Assembly: GCF_003994335.1 (NCBI RefSeq)
Contig: NZ_PNQZ01000043.1
Span: forward strand, 1-64,000
Direction of reading: 5' to 3'
Length of the DNA: 64,000 nt
Source of the DNA: Asaia sp. W19
GTDB taxonomy: Bacteria > Pseudomonadota > Alphaproteobacteria > Acetobacterales > Acetobacteraceae
In this document: positions 42,060 to 52,010 of the stretch, piece after piece
How the letters are laid out: the number at the start of each line of letters is the position of its first letter
How positions within the stretch are numbered: position 1 is the first letter of the stretch
Position numbers and translations under genes: made by a program
Notes under the pieces: model-generated
The model's database searches: none
The model's input: only the letters and a program-made list of their open reading frames with translations
Told to the model about the DNA's origin: nothing

Positions 42060-42668
42060 TCAGGCAAAACGGTTTTCGATGATCGTCTCCTCAAGCGGGA
42101 GATGACCGCCATGGGGAGGGTATTCGCCGGATTTCTTGCCGATCGCGACGAACATGACGACTTCATGGTCAGACGGGAGATTGATCAGCTCGCCCACAGC
42201 CTTGAAATCGAACCCGTCCATCGGGCAGGACTGATAGCCGTGAGCAGCAGCTGCAAGCATCAGCGCATAGGCCGCCATCCCGGCGGAGCGGATGCCTTCA
42301 TCACGCTGCATCTGCTCGTTACCGCTATAGAACTGATGGATCATGCCTTCATAGGTGGTCTGCATTTTTTCAGGCGCAGCCGCCCAGTAACGCGCGGGGT
42401 TCTTTTCCCAGGCCTTGAAGTCAGCGCAGAGCACGATCAGCGCGCTCGCCTCTTCCACCTGTGGCTGATTCCAGGAGACGGCGCGGATCTTCTGCCGCAG
42501 TGTCGGATCGGTCACGACGACGAAGCGCGTATGCTGGATATTGAACGCCGTCGGTGCGTGTCGTCCGGCATCCAGGATATCACGCAACTCGTGCTCGGGA
42601 ATGGTGACGGAAGGATCGAAGCGCTTGGTCGCGCGACGCTCGGCAATGGCGGTCAGGATATCAGTCAT
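42060..42668 (-). CDS. Nitroreductase-family flavoprotein
   Basis: 202 residues from the ATG at 42668; the longer upstream frame has no family sequence. An FMN-dependent NAD(P)H oxidoreductase. The N-terminal signature ILTAIAERRATKRFDP includes the FMN-phosphate-binding Arg residues, followed by HAPTAFNIQHTRFVVV. The later YALMLAAAAHGYQSCPMDGFD segment with GKKSGEYPPH matches the NfsB/YdfN-like group. Forms a homodimer in known members. Physiological electron acceptor not predictable; detoxification of nitro compounds or quinones is usual. Stands alone upstream of rhlE. Confidence 0.9.
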   Translation of the reverse strand: MTDILTAIAERRATKRFDPSVTIPEHELRDILDAGRHAPTAFNIQHTRFVVVTDPTLRQKIRAVSWNQPQVEEASALIVLCADFKAWEKNPARYWAAAPEKMQTTYEGMIHQFYSGNEQMQRDEGIRSAGMAAYALMLAAAAHGYQSCPMDGFDFKAVGELINLPSDHEVVMFVAIGKKSGEYPPHGGHLPLEETIIENRFA

Positions 42669-42815
42669 GAGAACTCCGCTTTCCTGCCCCGCAGGGTCCT
42701 GGGGGCGTGGGTGTTGTACCGGAACGCCGGATGCAAACACGGGGTTCACCACGCTGTAAAGCCTTATTTCGATCAAAGTCGAAACGTTATCCTCAGGAGG
42801 GGGCGCAGTCTCGCG

Positions 42816-43415
42816 TCAGCGACGCCTCAGCAGGAAGAGTGCCTGCTCGCCGAAAAGATTGGCCAGCCTGATCGATCGTCGCCAGGGGGCTCGCTCTCCC
42901 GCCTCGTCGATGGCGAGCCAGCGATCGATCACATAGCCCTCTGACTCGCAGAGCTCGAGAAAGTCCTGAATGGTGCATGGATGGATATTGGGCGTCTCAT
43001 ACCATGGCGTGTGCCACACCTTGTTCATCGGCATACGCCCGCTCAGCAGGATCTGAAGCCGCAAACGCCAATGACCGAAATTCGGAAAGGATACGATTGC
43101 GTGACGCCCGATGCGCAGCATCTGGCGCAGCACCTCGCGGGGCTTCTCTACAGCCTGCAAGGTGCGCTGCAGCACCACGTAATCGAAGGCATCGTCTGAA
43201 TAATGCACCAGGTCCTGATCCGCATCGCCATGCATGACCGGCAGGCCATGAGCGACGGAACGTGTAACCTCCCGCATGTCGATCTCGATCCCGCGCGCAT
43301 CGCATTGTCGCGTTTTGAAGAGGTGATCGATCAGCGCGCCGTCGCCGCTGCCTACATCGAGCACCCGTGTCCCCGGAGCGATCATCTCAGCGATGAGTTG
43401 CTGATCAAGACGCAT
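42816..43415 (-). CDS. metW: Methionine biosynthesis protein MetW
   Basis: 199 residues. A class I SAM-binding fold: motif [12 protein letters not shown], acidic motif [10 protein letters not shown], then [14 protein letters not shown] and [20 protein letters not shown], which is specific to MetW. Works with MetX in homoserine acylation in many Proteobacteria; its own reaction is less clear. Its start overlaps the metX end by 11 bases, the conserved metX-metW arrangement. Confidence 0.96.
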   Translation of the reverse strand: MRLDQQLIAEMIAPGTRVLDVGSGDGALIDHLFKTRQCDARGIEIDMREVTRSVAHGLPVMHGDADQDLVHYSDDAFDYVVLQRTLQAVEKPREVLRQMLRIGRHAIVSFPNFGHWRLRLQILLSGRMPMNKVWHTPWYETPNIHPCTIQDFLELCESEGYVIDRWLAIDEAGERAPWRRSIRLANLFGEQALFLLRRR

Positions 43416-44697
43416 GCGAAGCCCCTTCCGTTACAACGGTTCCGCTTTCGACAGGCACGTCCTTATCCGGCGCAGAGCGCTGGCTCAGCCCGGCCTGTTC
43501 GGCAGCACCATTGATGAAGCCACGCATCGTCCGGTCCAGATCGGGCTCCTCAAGCAGGAAGGCATCGTGCCCACGATCACTCTCGATCTCGACAAACGAG
43601 ACGTTCACACCAGCCCGGTTGAGGGCCCGCGCCAGAAGACGGGACTGCGACGTGGGGAAAAGCCAGTCAGAGGTGAAGGAAATGATGCAGAACCGCGTCT
43701 CACAATGGCGGAAAGGCGCCGAGAGATCGCCATCGTAATCGGCGCTCAGATCGAAGTAATCGAGCGCGCGCGTGATGGTAAGATAGGAGTTTGCATCGAA
43801 CCGGCGCACGAAGCTTGAACCCTGATGGCGCAGGTAACTCTCCACCTCGAAAATCTCGCCGAAGAGCGAGTTCCCCGAGGCCACCGCCTCATGGGAGGGT
43901 ACGGCATCGCGCCGGGTACGCCTGCCGAATTTCTGGGTGAGCGCTTCCTCGGAAAGATAGGTGATGTGCGCCATCATGCGCGCCACAGCCAGCCCCTTGG
44001 CAGGTATGGTGTCCATCGCCCAGTAGCGCCCACCATGCCAGTCGGGATCACCACAGATCGCCTGACGGCTGACTTCGTTGAACGCGATATTCTGCGCGGA
44101 ATGGAACGGTGCGGTAGCGATAGGCATGGCAGCCCCCACGCGTTCGGGGAAGCTCGCGACCCATTGCAACACCTGCATACCGCCCATCGAGCCGCCTATG
44201 GCGGCGAACAGGCGCTTGATACCGAGATGGTCCAGCAGCCTGGCCTGCGCGAACACCATGTCCCGTATGGTGATCGGTGGAAAATCCGTGCCCCAGGGCT
44301 CGCCGGTCTCCCTCAGCGTTTTCGGTCCCGAGGACCCCATACATCCGCCCAGAACATTGACACAGATCACGTAAAAACGGTCGGTATCAATAGCGCAGCC
44401 TGGCCCGACGGCCCGGCCCCACCAGCCGGGTTTGCCCGTGACCGGATGGGTTTCAGCGACATACTGGTCACCTGTCAGGGCATGACAGACTAGGATGACA
44501 TTATCCTTACGCGGCGAGAGCGTGCCATAGGCGCAATAGGCCACGTCGAGTGGGGCGATATGCGCCCCGCATTCGAGCGTCAGCCCCCCGTCAAGCCTCA
44601 CCGCAAACGCTGTGGGAGATCCGGCGTGCGTCATGACACGCGCTTCGGGCGCGCGCATTCGCTGCCCCCCCGGCTGCACGTCCGAACCGTCCGACAT
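43405..44697 (-). CDS. metX: Homoserine O-acetyltransferase
   Basis: 430 residues if started at the ATG at 44697; an ATG at 44634 is also possible and the open frame reaches 44805. Activates homoserine by acylation in methionine synthesis. An alpha/beta hydrolase with nucleophile Ser in GGSMGGMQ, a catalytic Asp in the SDWLFP segment and His in [22 protein letters not shown] is the oxyanion region of the MetX family. The C-terminus overlaps metW. No SAM-responsive riboswitch pattern was recognised in the leader. Confidence 0.96.
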   Translation of the reverse strand: MSDGSDVQPGGQRMRAPEARVMTHAGSPTAFAVRLDGGLTLECGAHIAPLDVAYCAYGTLSPRKDNVILVCHALTGDQYVAETHPVTGKPGWWGRAVGPGCAIDTDRFYVICVNVLGGCMGSSGPKTLRETGEPWGTDFPPITIRDMVFAQARLLDHLGIKRLFAAIGGSMGGMQVLQWVASFPERVGAAMPIATAPFHSAQNIAFNEVSRQAICGDPDWHGGRYWAMDTIPAKGLAVARMMAHITYLSEEALTQKFGRRTRRDAVPSHEAVASGNSLFGEIFEVESYLRHQGSSFVRRFDANSYLTITRALDYFDLSADYDGDLSAPFRHCETRFCIISFTSDWLFPTSQSRLLARALNRAGVNVSFVEIESDRGHDAFLLEEPDLDRTMRGFINGAAEQAGLSQRSAPDKDVPVESGTVVTEGASHAS

Positions 44698-45091
44698 GCT
44701 GGCCCCAAGGGCCGCCCCGTCATGCACAATGATCTCGCGACACAGGCCGTGTGCTCCCAAGGAAATGCTGCGCGCGTCTCGCCGCAGGCTGAACATGACG
44801 ACCAAACCGCCCGTACCATCCGGTCACGCCAACCGCAGCAACGCGACCAGAATGCCATGGCAGAATAATAAGCCAGCGGTTTTGGGGGGAGAGATATGCC
44901 ATTGCTCGAGCGTTCCCGCAATTCCCTCACACAATCCAGGGGACACGGTTCCGAGCTGACCCTGAGGTCAGCATTTCTCCCGTCTAAACAGCGCATTGCA
45001 GAATAATTGCATCTTCGCTCAAATGAATGTTAGGCAGCGCGACTTGAGGCGATTAATGTTTTTTTAACGAATCGACGAAGGGAGACCGATC
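44698..45091. other. Divergent region between metX and the multidomain glycosyltransferase gene
   Basis: 394 bases. It contains a perfect 7-bp hairpin GCTGACC/GGTCAGC with a 4-base loop (44955-44972), an AT-rich stretch with a 7-T run (45059-45065) and an AAGGGAG Shine-Dalgarno at 45078-45084. No gene is called. Promoters for both directions should lie here but none stands out. Confidence 0.6.
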
Positions 45092-48000
45092 ATGCCCACA
45101 GTTCTACGCTGCATCGGGCATTCAGGCCTGTTCGACACGGCGTTCTACCTGTCACGCAATCCGGATCTCCAGGATCTGGGGAGTGGCGCACTCGCGCATT
45201 ATCACAGCACAGGCTGGCGCGAAGGACGCAAACCCAACCCGTTTTTCGACCCTGGCTGGTATCTCGCCCGCTACCGGGATGTGACAGAGGACCCCCTGCA
45301 TCATTACCTCACCCGAGGCGAGTACGAGGGACGCCGCCCGGTCCCCTGGTTCGATCCGATCTGGTATCGTCAGGCCAATCAGGTGCCGGTCAACATGAAT
45401 GCCCTGGCGCATTACCTCGCCAACAGGCGTCTCCCTGACATCCATCCCATGCCGGAATTCGACCCTGTATTTTATCTTCAGAATAATCCGGATGTGGCCG
45501 CCTCGGGCATGGACCCCGTCGAGCACTATATGGTGCAAGGGTTCCGTGAGGCGCGACGCCCTTTCGCGGGGTTCGATCCGGCTTTCTACCGGCAGCGCTA
45601 TCTGCGTCACCAACCCGAAGTCAATGCGTTCCTGCACTGGCTCGACCATCGCCATGAGCCGGGCATCTTTCCAGCCCTTCCCGCCCACGAGACGACCATT
45701 GCCCGCGAAATCCGCCGACGCACCCAGCCTGCTGCGGAGTTCGAAGAGCATCAACCGCTGCCTGATGCCTCACTGCGTCGGGCACGCGTGCTCGCTTATT
45801 ACCTGCCGCAATTTCATCCCGTCGAGGCCAATGACCGCTGGTGGGGCAAGGGCTTCACGGAATGGACAAATCTGAGCCGCGGTGTTCCCCGCTTTGCCGA
45901 TCACTATCAGCCAAGAACCCCGCGAGATCTGGGCCATTACCGGCTCGACAGTGCCGAGACACTGCGCCGTCAGGCGAAAATGGCGCATGAGAGCGGGGTC
46001 GAAGGCTTTATCTTCTATCATTACTGGTTCAACGGCACACGACTGCTCGAACAGCCCATGGAGATCCTGCTTCGCTCGCCCGAAATCTCGCTTCCGTTCT
46101 GCCTCATGTGGGCCAATGAAAACTGGAGCCGTCGCTGGGATGGCGGAGATCAGGACATCCTGATCTCGCAGGACTACCGTTGCGAAGATGACGAAGCCCT
46201 GATCGCGGATTTCGCACGACACATGCGTGACCCCCGATATATTCGTTTTGGTGAACGCCCTGTACTCATGATCTACCGTCCGGGTGCCATTCCCAAAGCG
46301 CAACAGCGCCTGCGCAGATGGCGCGCGCTGTTTAGGGAGCAAGAGGGGATCATGCCGGTCTTCGTCATGGCCCAGGCATTCGACGACCATGATCCGCGCC
46401 ATTTCGGCATGGATGCGGCGATCGAGTTCCCGCCACACAAGCTGACCTGCACCTGCACCCCCATCGAAGACCGCCTCGACATTCTCGATCAGGACATGAC
46501 GGCCCGGGTCTATGATTATGCCGAATTGGTCGACAAGGCGCTGGCCGACCCCGCCCCCGCTTTTCCACTCATACGCACGGTCAGCCCCTCATGGGACAAT
46601 GACGCCCGAAGACAGGGGGCGGGACTGGTCCTGCATGGTTCGACCCCTGCCCTTTACGAGCGGTGGCTGAGTGAGACGATCGAGAAGGCGCGAGATAATC
46701 CGGTCTTCGGAGAAACGCTGGTCTGTATCAACGCCTGGAATGAATGGGCAGAGGGCGCCTATCTCGAACCCGACGTGCATTATGGCGCCGCCTACCTCAA
46801 TGCAACGGCACGCGCTGTCACACGCTTGCGCGGCGGATTGGGCAAGACACGTCTGTTGCTGATCGGCCATGATGCTTTCCCGGCTGGCGCCCAGATGCTT
46901 TTGCTCTCGCTCGGCAAGGCGTTGCAAAGAAATCACGGGCTCGACATCGCGTTTCTGCTTCTGGGCGGGGGCGAAATGCTTCCCCAGTACCGGCAGGTCG
47001 CAACCGTGGAAATTCTTCGGCCCGGCGAGCCAGCATGCCGTGAGCGACTGGCCTCCCTGCGCATCGAGGGCTTCGGTGCAGCCCTCATGAACAGCGCTGT
47101 CACCACCGTTCTGACGCCTGATCTGGTTGAAGCCGGCATCCCCTTCACCCTACTGATCCACGAACTTCCCGGGATGATCCGCCACCACGACCTCGAACGC
47201 CCGCTGGCCGAGGCCATGAAGCGCGCATTTGGGCTGATCGTTCCCGGCGCCATGCTGACCCGTATCTGCCCGAATGCGCACATCCTGCCCCAAGGCTTGT
47301 ACAACCCGGTGACTTTCACCCCCGAGGACAGACTGCGCGTACGTCAGGCTTACGGCATCCCTGCCCTCGCCCATGTGGTGATCGGCGTGGGCTACGGCGA
47401 TACGCGCAAGGGGTTCGACCTCTTCCTGCAATTATGGAGCATGCTCCGCAGCCCGAGTTTCACCGCCCCGATCAATGGGCAGGAAACTGTCCGCCCTATC
47501 CATTTTCTCTGGGTGGGCGCCCTTTCTCCTGCCATCGAGACTGCGCTGGAATCAGATTTGAAACCGGCTCTCGACAGCGGCAATTTCCATCTGCCGGGAC
47601 GGGTCGACAATGTCAGTCCGTTCCTCTCCGCAGCGGATCAGTTCGTTCTGACGTCACGCGAGGACCCATATCCATCTGCCGCGCTCGAGGCACTCGCCAG
47701 CGGCTTGCCCTGCGCGGCCTTCGCGCGCTGCGGCATGATCCCCGATCTCCTCGAAACCTTGGCAAGCGAGGGAGACACGCGCCATGCGATCCTCCAGCCG
47801 GGCGATCTTCCGGCGCTTGGGTCACTCATTCTCAAGGGCGCCCGGCTTCCACCTACCGCGAGGGGGCAGCGTTCCACGCTCGGGACCGCTCTGCGCGCGC
47901 GATTTTCCTTCGATGCCTATGCGGCGAAGGTGCTCGGGCGAGCGATGCCCGATTTACCCTGGATTTCAGTCGTTGTGCTTTCCTACAACTACGCACGCTA

Positions 48001-48829
48001 TCTTGTGGCACGTCTTGCAACCATCTTTGCACAGGACTGTCCGGTTCTCGAGATTATCGTGCTGGATGACTGCTCGCAGGACGGGTCGGCCGATCTGGCC
48101 GAGCAGACGGCCGAGGCCTTCGCTCGTGGCGTGAGGATCATTCGTCAGACCCGTCAAAGCGGTTCGGTTTTCGCACAATGGCAACGCGCCGCTGAAATCG
48201 CACAGGGAAACTGGATCTGGATTGCGGAAGCAGATGATCTGAGTGAGCCTGAATTTCTTTCCTCGCTTGGGAGTCTCGCCGGGCAAGTGAAAGGGGCGGT
48301 CATGGCCTTCTGCGACAGTCGCCCGATCGATGGTGAGGGAATAAGCCTCGGCCCCGATTACCAGGATTACTACAGGAGTCATGTCGGGGCCCAACTTGGG
48401 CGCGACATGGTGATGCCAGGGCAGGATTTCGTCAGGAATTTTCTGGGCCACGCCAATCTGATCCTGAATGTGAGCGCCGTTTTGTTCAGACGCGAAGCAT
48501 TCAACGCAGCCCTATCCGCCTGCATGGCAGAACTTGGCACCTATCGGCTGGCCGGTGACTGGCGCGTCTATCTGGAGATATTGATGCAGCCTGGCGCGCA
48601 AATCGCGTATCTTGCCCGCCCCCTCAACATCCATCGGCGCCATCAGCGTTCGGTGACAGGAGCTCTCGACGAGAGCGCTCATCTGGCTGAGATAGAGCGT
48701 CTACACGATGAGATCGCCACCCGCTTTGGACGGGCCGAGGATCTCATGCAGGCCCAAAAGCTTTATAGAGACGGATTACGCAGGCAATTCGGCCTCGAAG
48801 CCCCCCCGCGTGCGCGCCTCGCTCAGTGA
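45092..48829 (+). CDS. Multidomain glycan synthesis protein: repeats, GH99-like/WbsX, GT4, GT2
   Basis: 1245 residues; AAGGGAG seven bases before the ATG supports the start. Residues 13-195 hold about five copies of an approximately 40-residue repeat, with FDPGWYLARYRDV, PLHHYLTRGEYEGR and the like recurring. Residues 233-575 match the GH99-like WbsX domain: VLAYYLPQFHP, WWGKGFTEW, WANENWSRRWDG, INAWNEWAEGAYLEPD. Residues about 586-945 resemble a GT4 GT-B transferase with an internal GYGDTRKGFDLFLQ and SREDPYPSAALEALASG, the nucleotide-sugar motif. Residues 955 to about 1190 are a GT-A GT2 domain with VVLSYNYARYL and LDDCSQDGS. No signal peptide or membrane span is visible, so likely cytosolic assembly of a surface polysaccharide. 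Flanking genes do not form a glycan cluster. Confidence 0.87.
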   Translation: MPTVLRCIGHSGLFDTAFYLSRNPDLQDLGSGALAHYHSTGWREGRKPNPFFDPGWYLARYRDVTEDPLHHYLTRGEYEGRRPVPWFDPIWYRQANQVPVNMNALAHYLANRRLPDIHPMPEFDPVFYLQNNPDVAASGMDPVEHYMVQGFREARRPFAGFDPAFYRQRYLRHQPEVNAFLHWLDHRHEPGIFPALPAHETTIAREIRRRTQPAAEFEEHQPLPDASLRRARVLAYYLPQFHPVEANDRWWGKGFTEWTNLSRGVPRFADHYQPRTPRDLGHYRLDSAETLRRQAKMAHESGVEGFIFYHYWFNGTRLLEQPMEILLRSPEISLPFCLMWANENWSRRWDGGDQDILISQDYRCEDDEALIADFARHMRDPRYIRFGERPVLMIYRPGAIPKAQQRLRRWRALFREQEGIMPVFVMAQAFDDHDPRHFGMDAAIEFPPHKLTCTCTPIEDRLDILDQDMTARVYDYAELVDKALADPAPAFPLIRTVSPSWDNDARRQGAGLVLHGSTPALYERWLSETIEKARDNPVFGETLVCINAWNEWAEGAYLEPDVHYGAAYLNATARAVTRLRGGLGKTRLLLIGHDAFPAGAQMLLLSLGKALQRNHGLDIAFLLLGGGEMLPQYRQVATVEILRPGEPACRERLASLRIEGFGAALMNSAVTTVLTPDLVEAGIPFTLLIHELPGMIRHHDLERPLAEAMKRAFGLIVPGAMLTRICPNAHILPQGLYNPVTFTPEDRLRVRQAYGIPALAHVVIGVGYGDTRKGFDLFLQLWSMLRSPSFTAPINGQETVRPIHFLWVGALSPAIETALESDLKPALDSGNFHLPGRVDNVSPFLSAADQFVLTSREDPYPSAALEALASGLPCAAFARCGMIPDLLETLASEGDTRHAILQPGDLPALGSLILKGARLPPTARGQRSTLGTALRARFSFDAYAAKVLGRAMPDLPWISVVVLSYNYARYLVARLATIFAQDCPVLEIIVLDDCSQDGSADLAEQTAEAFARGVRIIRQTRQSGSVFAQWQRAAEIAQGNWIWIAEADDLSEPEFLSSLGSLAGQVKGAVMAFCDSRPIDGEGISLGPDYQDYYRSHVGAQLGRDMVMPGQDFVRNFLGHANLILNVSAVLFRREAFNAALSACMAELGTYRLAGDWRVYLEILMQPGAQIAYLARPLNIHRRHQRSVTGALDESAHLAEIERLHDEIATRFGRAEDLMQAQKLYRDGLRRQFGLEAPPRARLAQ

Positions 48830-48853
48830 GAGGGCCCAAGCCGTCGCGTAGCT

Positions 48854-49395
48854 TTAGAGCCGCGGGAGGAGATCAACGAAATTGCAGGGGCGGTGCCGAT
48901 TATCGAGCTGATGAATCAGGATGTCGTCCCATCCATCCGCAACCGCCCCGGTCGAGCCGGGAAGCGCAAAGAGGAGAGTGCGCGATGCAATTCCGGCCAG
49001 GGCGCGGGACTGGATGGTGGCCGTGCCAATCTTGGCGTAGGAGAGCATCCGAAACAATTCTCCAAAGCCGGGTATCTCCTTGTCGATCACCCTCTGAAAG
49101 GCTTCGGGCGTCACATCGGGGCCGTGATCCCCGTCCCACCTGTCGTGATGATCACCTCGATATCCTCTCGGGCAATCCACAGCCTCAATCGCTCGACGAT
49201 CTCGCCCAGTATGTCAGGCACAAGATCGCGCGCCGTCAGCATGTGACCCGCCTGGATGACGCGATCAGCGAGGATCTGCCCGGAACGATCAGTCTCCGGT
49301 GTTCGGGTATCGGAGATTGTCAGAATGGCTATCGCGCAGGGCCTGAAACCTCCCTCGTCCTTCTCTGTCACCGACCCGTCCCTTTCATGCTGCAT
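48854..49395 (-). pseudogene. moaB: Molybdopterin adenylation protein MoaB, frameshifted
   Basis: Two overlapping frames together encode a MoaB/MogA-family protein. The 5' part reads CAIAILTISDTRTPETDRSG to [10 protein letters not shown] and then hits a premature stop; the 3' part continues in another frame with [37 protein letters not shown] and the [12 protein letters not shown] end. Adding one C on the plus strand at 49122-49123 restores TGITGPDVTPE. The family adenylates molybdopterin. The start is uncertain: ATG at 49395 or GTG at 49371. Everything else is intact, so a recent mutation or a base-calling error is as likely as true decay. Confidence 0.88.
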
Positions 49396-49620
49396 TTGGC
49401 ACGAGAGTATCACGCGATTTCCTCGGGACGGGAAGACACGGCGCAATGCGCAGCCATGATCGTAGCGATCACGCTCCAGTGACGATGGAGTGTTGCGAGG
49501 ATTGTCTGGCGTGGTTAGGGTACGTCTCCCTAGTAGCTCCCAGGTGTTTGGACAGGTGATCTTGCTGGCGTTCTCCCCTTTACACGACCGGGCGTCTTCC
49601 ACTGAAAGCCCCGAACGGTA

Positions 49621-50424
49621 ATGAGCCTTCCTCCCGCGCCAAAAGCCCGTTTCGACGCCCCGCCGGAGCGGATCGCCTTTCTGGCTTCACCAACCGAAAT
49701 CGCCCAGAAAACCCGGGCCAAATTTGTCGCCACCTATGGCGATACGCCGCTATGCGATGCAGAGGTCGTTGTTTGCCTTGGGGGAGATGGCTTCCTGCTG
49801 GAAGTGCTCCATAAGGTGACCGAACACGGCATACCGGCTTATGGGCTCAATTGCGGCTCGGTCGGCTTTCTCCTCAATACGGTTTCAGATGAAGATCTGA
49901 TCGCGAGGCTCACCCGCGCCCAGGCCTCGGAACTTCATCCCTTGCGCATGAAAGCCACAGGGCGTGACGGCACACTCCATGAAGGGATCGCCTTCAATGA
50001 CGTGTTCCTGTTTCGCCAGACGCGACAGGCCGTCAAGATCCGTATCGAGGTCGACCAGCGCGTCCGCCTGCCAGAACTGGTCTGTGACGGAGTGATCGTT
50101 GCAACCCCTGCAGGCTCGACCGCCTATAACCTTTCGGCTCACGGCCCAATTGTCCCTTTGACGGCCAATCTGCTGCCCCTGACGCCCATCTCAGCCTTCC
50201 GTCCGCGTCGGTGGCGTGGCGCGCTGTTGCCGTCGAGCGCGGTCGTGCGCTTCACATTGCTAGAACAGGATAAGAGGCCCTGCGCGGCGGTCGCGGATTT
50301 CCTTGAGGTCCGCGATGTCGTCGAGGCCACCGTGCGCGAGGATCGCTCGATCACGGCGACAATTTTGTTCGACCCTGATCACGGGCTGTCTGAGCGCATC
50401 ATCGCGGAGCAATTCGCCGAGTAG
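49621..50424 (+). CDS. nadK: NAD kinase
   Basis: 267 residues. Makes NADP from NAD and ATP. The active-site motif GGDGF is at residues 54-58, followed by YGLNCGSVGFLLN, VCDGVIVATPAGSTAYNLSAHGP (broken here for length: the ATPAGSTAYNLSA core is the family's second signature) and a C-terminal beta-sandwich. Cytosolic. Shorter than E. coli NadK (292) but typical for alpha-proteobacteria. Followed by the amidase after 51 bases; co-transcription is possible. Confidence 0.95.
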   Translation: MSLPPAPKARFDAPPERIAFLASPTEIAQKTRAKFVATYGDTPLCDAEVVVCLGGDGFLLEVLHKVTEHGIPAYGLNCGSVGFLLNTVSDEDLIARLTRAQASELHPLRMKATGRDGTLHEGIAFNDVFLFRQTRQAVKIRIEVDQRVRLPELVCDGVIVATPAGSTAYNLSAHGPIVPLTANLLPLTPISAFRPRRWRGALLPSSAVVRFTLLEQDKRPCAAVADFLEVRDVVEATVREDRSITATILFDPDHGLSERIIAEQFAE

Positions 50425-50475
50425 ACATCCAGATCAGCCATCTTCAACCGGCATAATAACAAGAAAGCCCAGCCA

Positions 50476-51858
50476 ATGAGCGGTTCAGCAAGAGGTTCAA
50501 GCTTCTCCCCCATTCCCGAGGGGCTGGTGATGACAGCGCAACGCCTGGCAAAGGGCGAGACAAGCAGCAGGGCCCTGGTCGAGCAATGCTTGGAAAAGAT
50601 CGAAAGCTGCGAAAATGCACGCGCGGCCTATACGTCGGACTTCTCCGCCGATCGCGCGCGGCAATATGCCGATGCTGCTGACCGGATACGCGCCAAGGGC
50701 TACCAGGCCTCGCCCTGGGCTGGGCTGCCGATCTCTGTCAAGGATCTGTTCGATCTGAAAGGCCAGATCACGCGTGCAGGCTCGACTCTTCTGGCAGACC
50801 GTCCGGTGGCTCCGGGCGACGCCGAAGCGATTGCCCCCCTCCGGGCGGCAGGCTTCATTCTGATCGGCCGAACACAGATGACCGAATTCGCCTATTCGGG
50901 TCTCGGCCTTAATCCGCATGGGGCGCAGCCCTGGAACACGCTGGTGGACGACGGACGCGCCATTCCGGGAGGCTCCACATCGGGCGGCGCGGTATCAGTC
51001 GCGACGGGGGCCGCTCTGGCGAGTATCGGATCCGACACCGGGGGGTCCTGTCGCATTCCTGCCGCGCTGAATGCCCTTACCGGCTTCAAGCCGACAGCCG
51101 GCAAGATCAGCCGCAAGGGCATGATCCCTTTATCGCCGACATTCGACAGCGTGGGCAGTGTAGCGCTGACCGTTTCGGATTGTCATCTCCTCGATCATCT
51201 GATGACCGGCCAAACCACGGACTGGGTCGCGCCCGAGCCCCAGAGCGCCCCGATACGCCTGCTCCTGCCCACCTCATTCGTCCGTGATGAGGCAGATGGC
51301 CAGGTGCTCTCGGTTTTCGAAGCCGTCATGAGGCATCTCGAAAATGCCGGGATAGAGATCATCCGCCAGCCCATGCCACTTCTGCAGGACATCGCCGATC
51401 TGAACCTGCAGGCGCAGATTGTCGCAGCAGAATCCTATCATTACTTCCATGATGATCTGTTGCACCACCCTGAGGAATTCGACCCTCGGGTTCGGGAACG
51501 CATGATCCTGGGCGCCAACACAAGCGTCGCCGCGTTGCGCCAACTCTACATCGAACGGCAGAAGCTTTGTGCGCGCTTCAATCAGGATATGCTGGGTTTC
51601 GATGCGCTCATCAGCCCGACCGTGCCGGTCCTGCCTCCAATGATCTCGGCATGCGACGACCCTCAGGCCTATGCGCGGTACAATCGGTTGATGCTGCGCA
51701 ACCCTTCCCTTGCCAACCTGCTGGATGGCTGCTCCTACAGCCTGCCCCTGCACTGGAAGGGCCTGCCTGCGGGAATGATGCTGACCGCTTGTCACGGTCA
51801 GGATGCATCCCTCGCGCGCATCGCGCAGCGTTGCGAAAACCGCCTGAAATCTTCCTGA
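50476..51858 (+). CDS. Amidase-signature hydrolase
   Basis: 460 residues. The Ser-cisSer-Lys triad of the amidase family is visible: Lys89 in ISVKDLFD, the cis-Ser in PGGSTSGG (residues 164-171) and the nucleophile Ser191 in DTGGSCRIP. It hydrolyses an amide bond; candidates include aryl or short acyl amides. It lacks the GatA-specific context (no gatB/gatC nearby), and the C-terminal half differs from GatA, so a catabolic amidase rather than the tRNA amidotransferase subunit is favoured. No signal peptide. Confidence 0.9.
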   Translation: MSGSARGSSFSPIPEGLVMTAQRLAKGETSSRALVEQCLEKIESCENARAAYTSDFSADRARQYADAADRIRAKGYQASPWAGLPISVKDLFDLKGQITRAGSTLLADRPVAPGDAEAIAPLRAAGFILIGRTQMTEFAYSGLGLNPHGAQPWNTLVDDGRAIPGGSTSGGAVSVATGAALASIGSDTGGSCRIPAALNALTGFKPTAGKISRKGMIPLSPTFDSVGSVALTVSDCHLLDHLMTGQTTDWVAPEPQSAPIRLLLPTSFVRDEADGQVLSVFEAVMRHLENAGIEIIRQPMPLLQDIADLNLQAQIVAAESYHYFHDDLLHHPEEFDPRVRERMILGANTSVAALRQLYIERQKLCARFNQDMLGFDALISPTVPVLPPMISACDDPQAYARYNRLMLRNPSLANLLDGCSYSLPLHWKGLPAGMMLTACHGQDASLARIAQRCENRLKSS

Positions 51859-52010
51859 CCATCGCGAGGCGTGAAGCAGCCTCGGAGAATCGGCGAAGGT
51901 TCATGGGATGGGATCACGTCACTACAGCGTTATTTGAACCGTTCGGTCAGGAAGTCTAGCGTTCCCCGTCCATTTCGCAATCCGCTCCAGCCCAGAACGA
52001 GTCACCAGCC

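Noticed and set aside
44698-45091. SAM-II or SAM-I riboswitch upstream of metX
   Set aside because: The expected conserved strings are absent; only a short hairpin and AT-rich sequence are seen.
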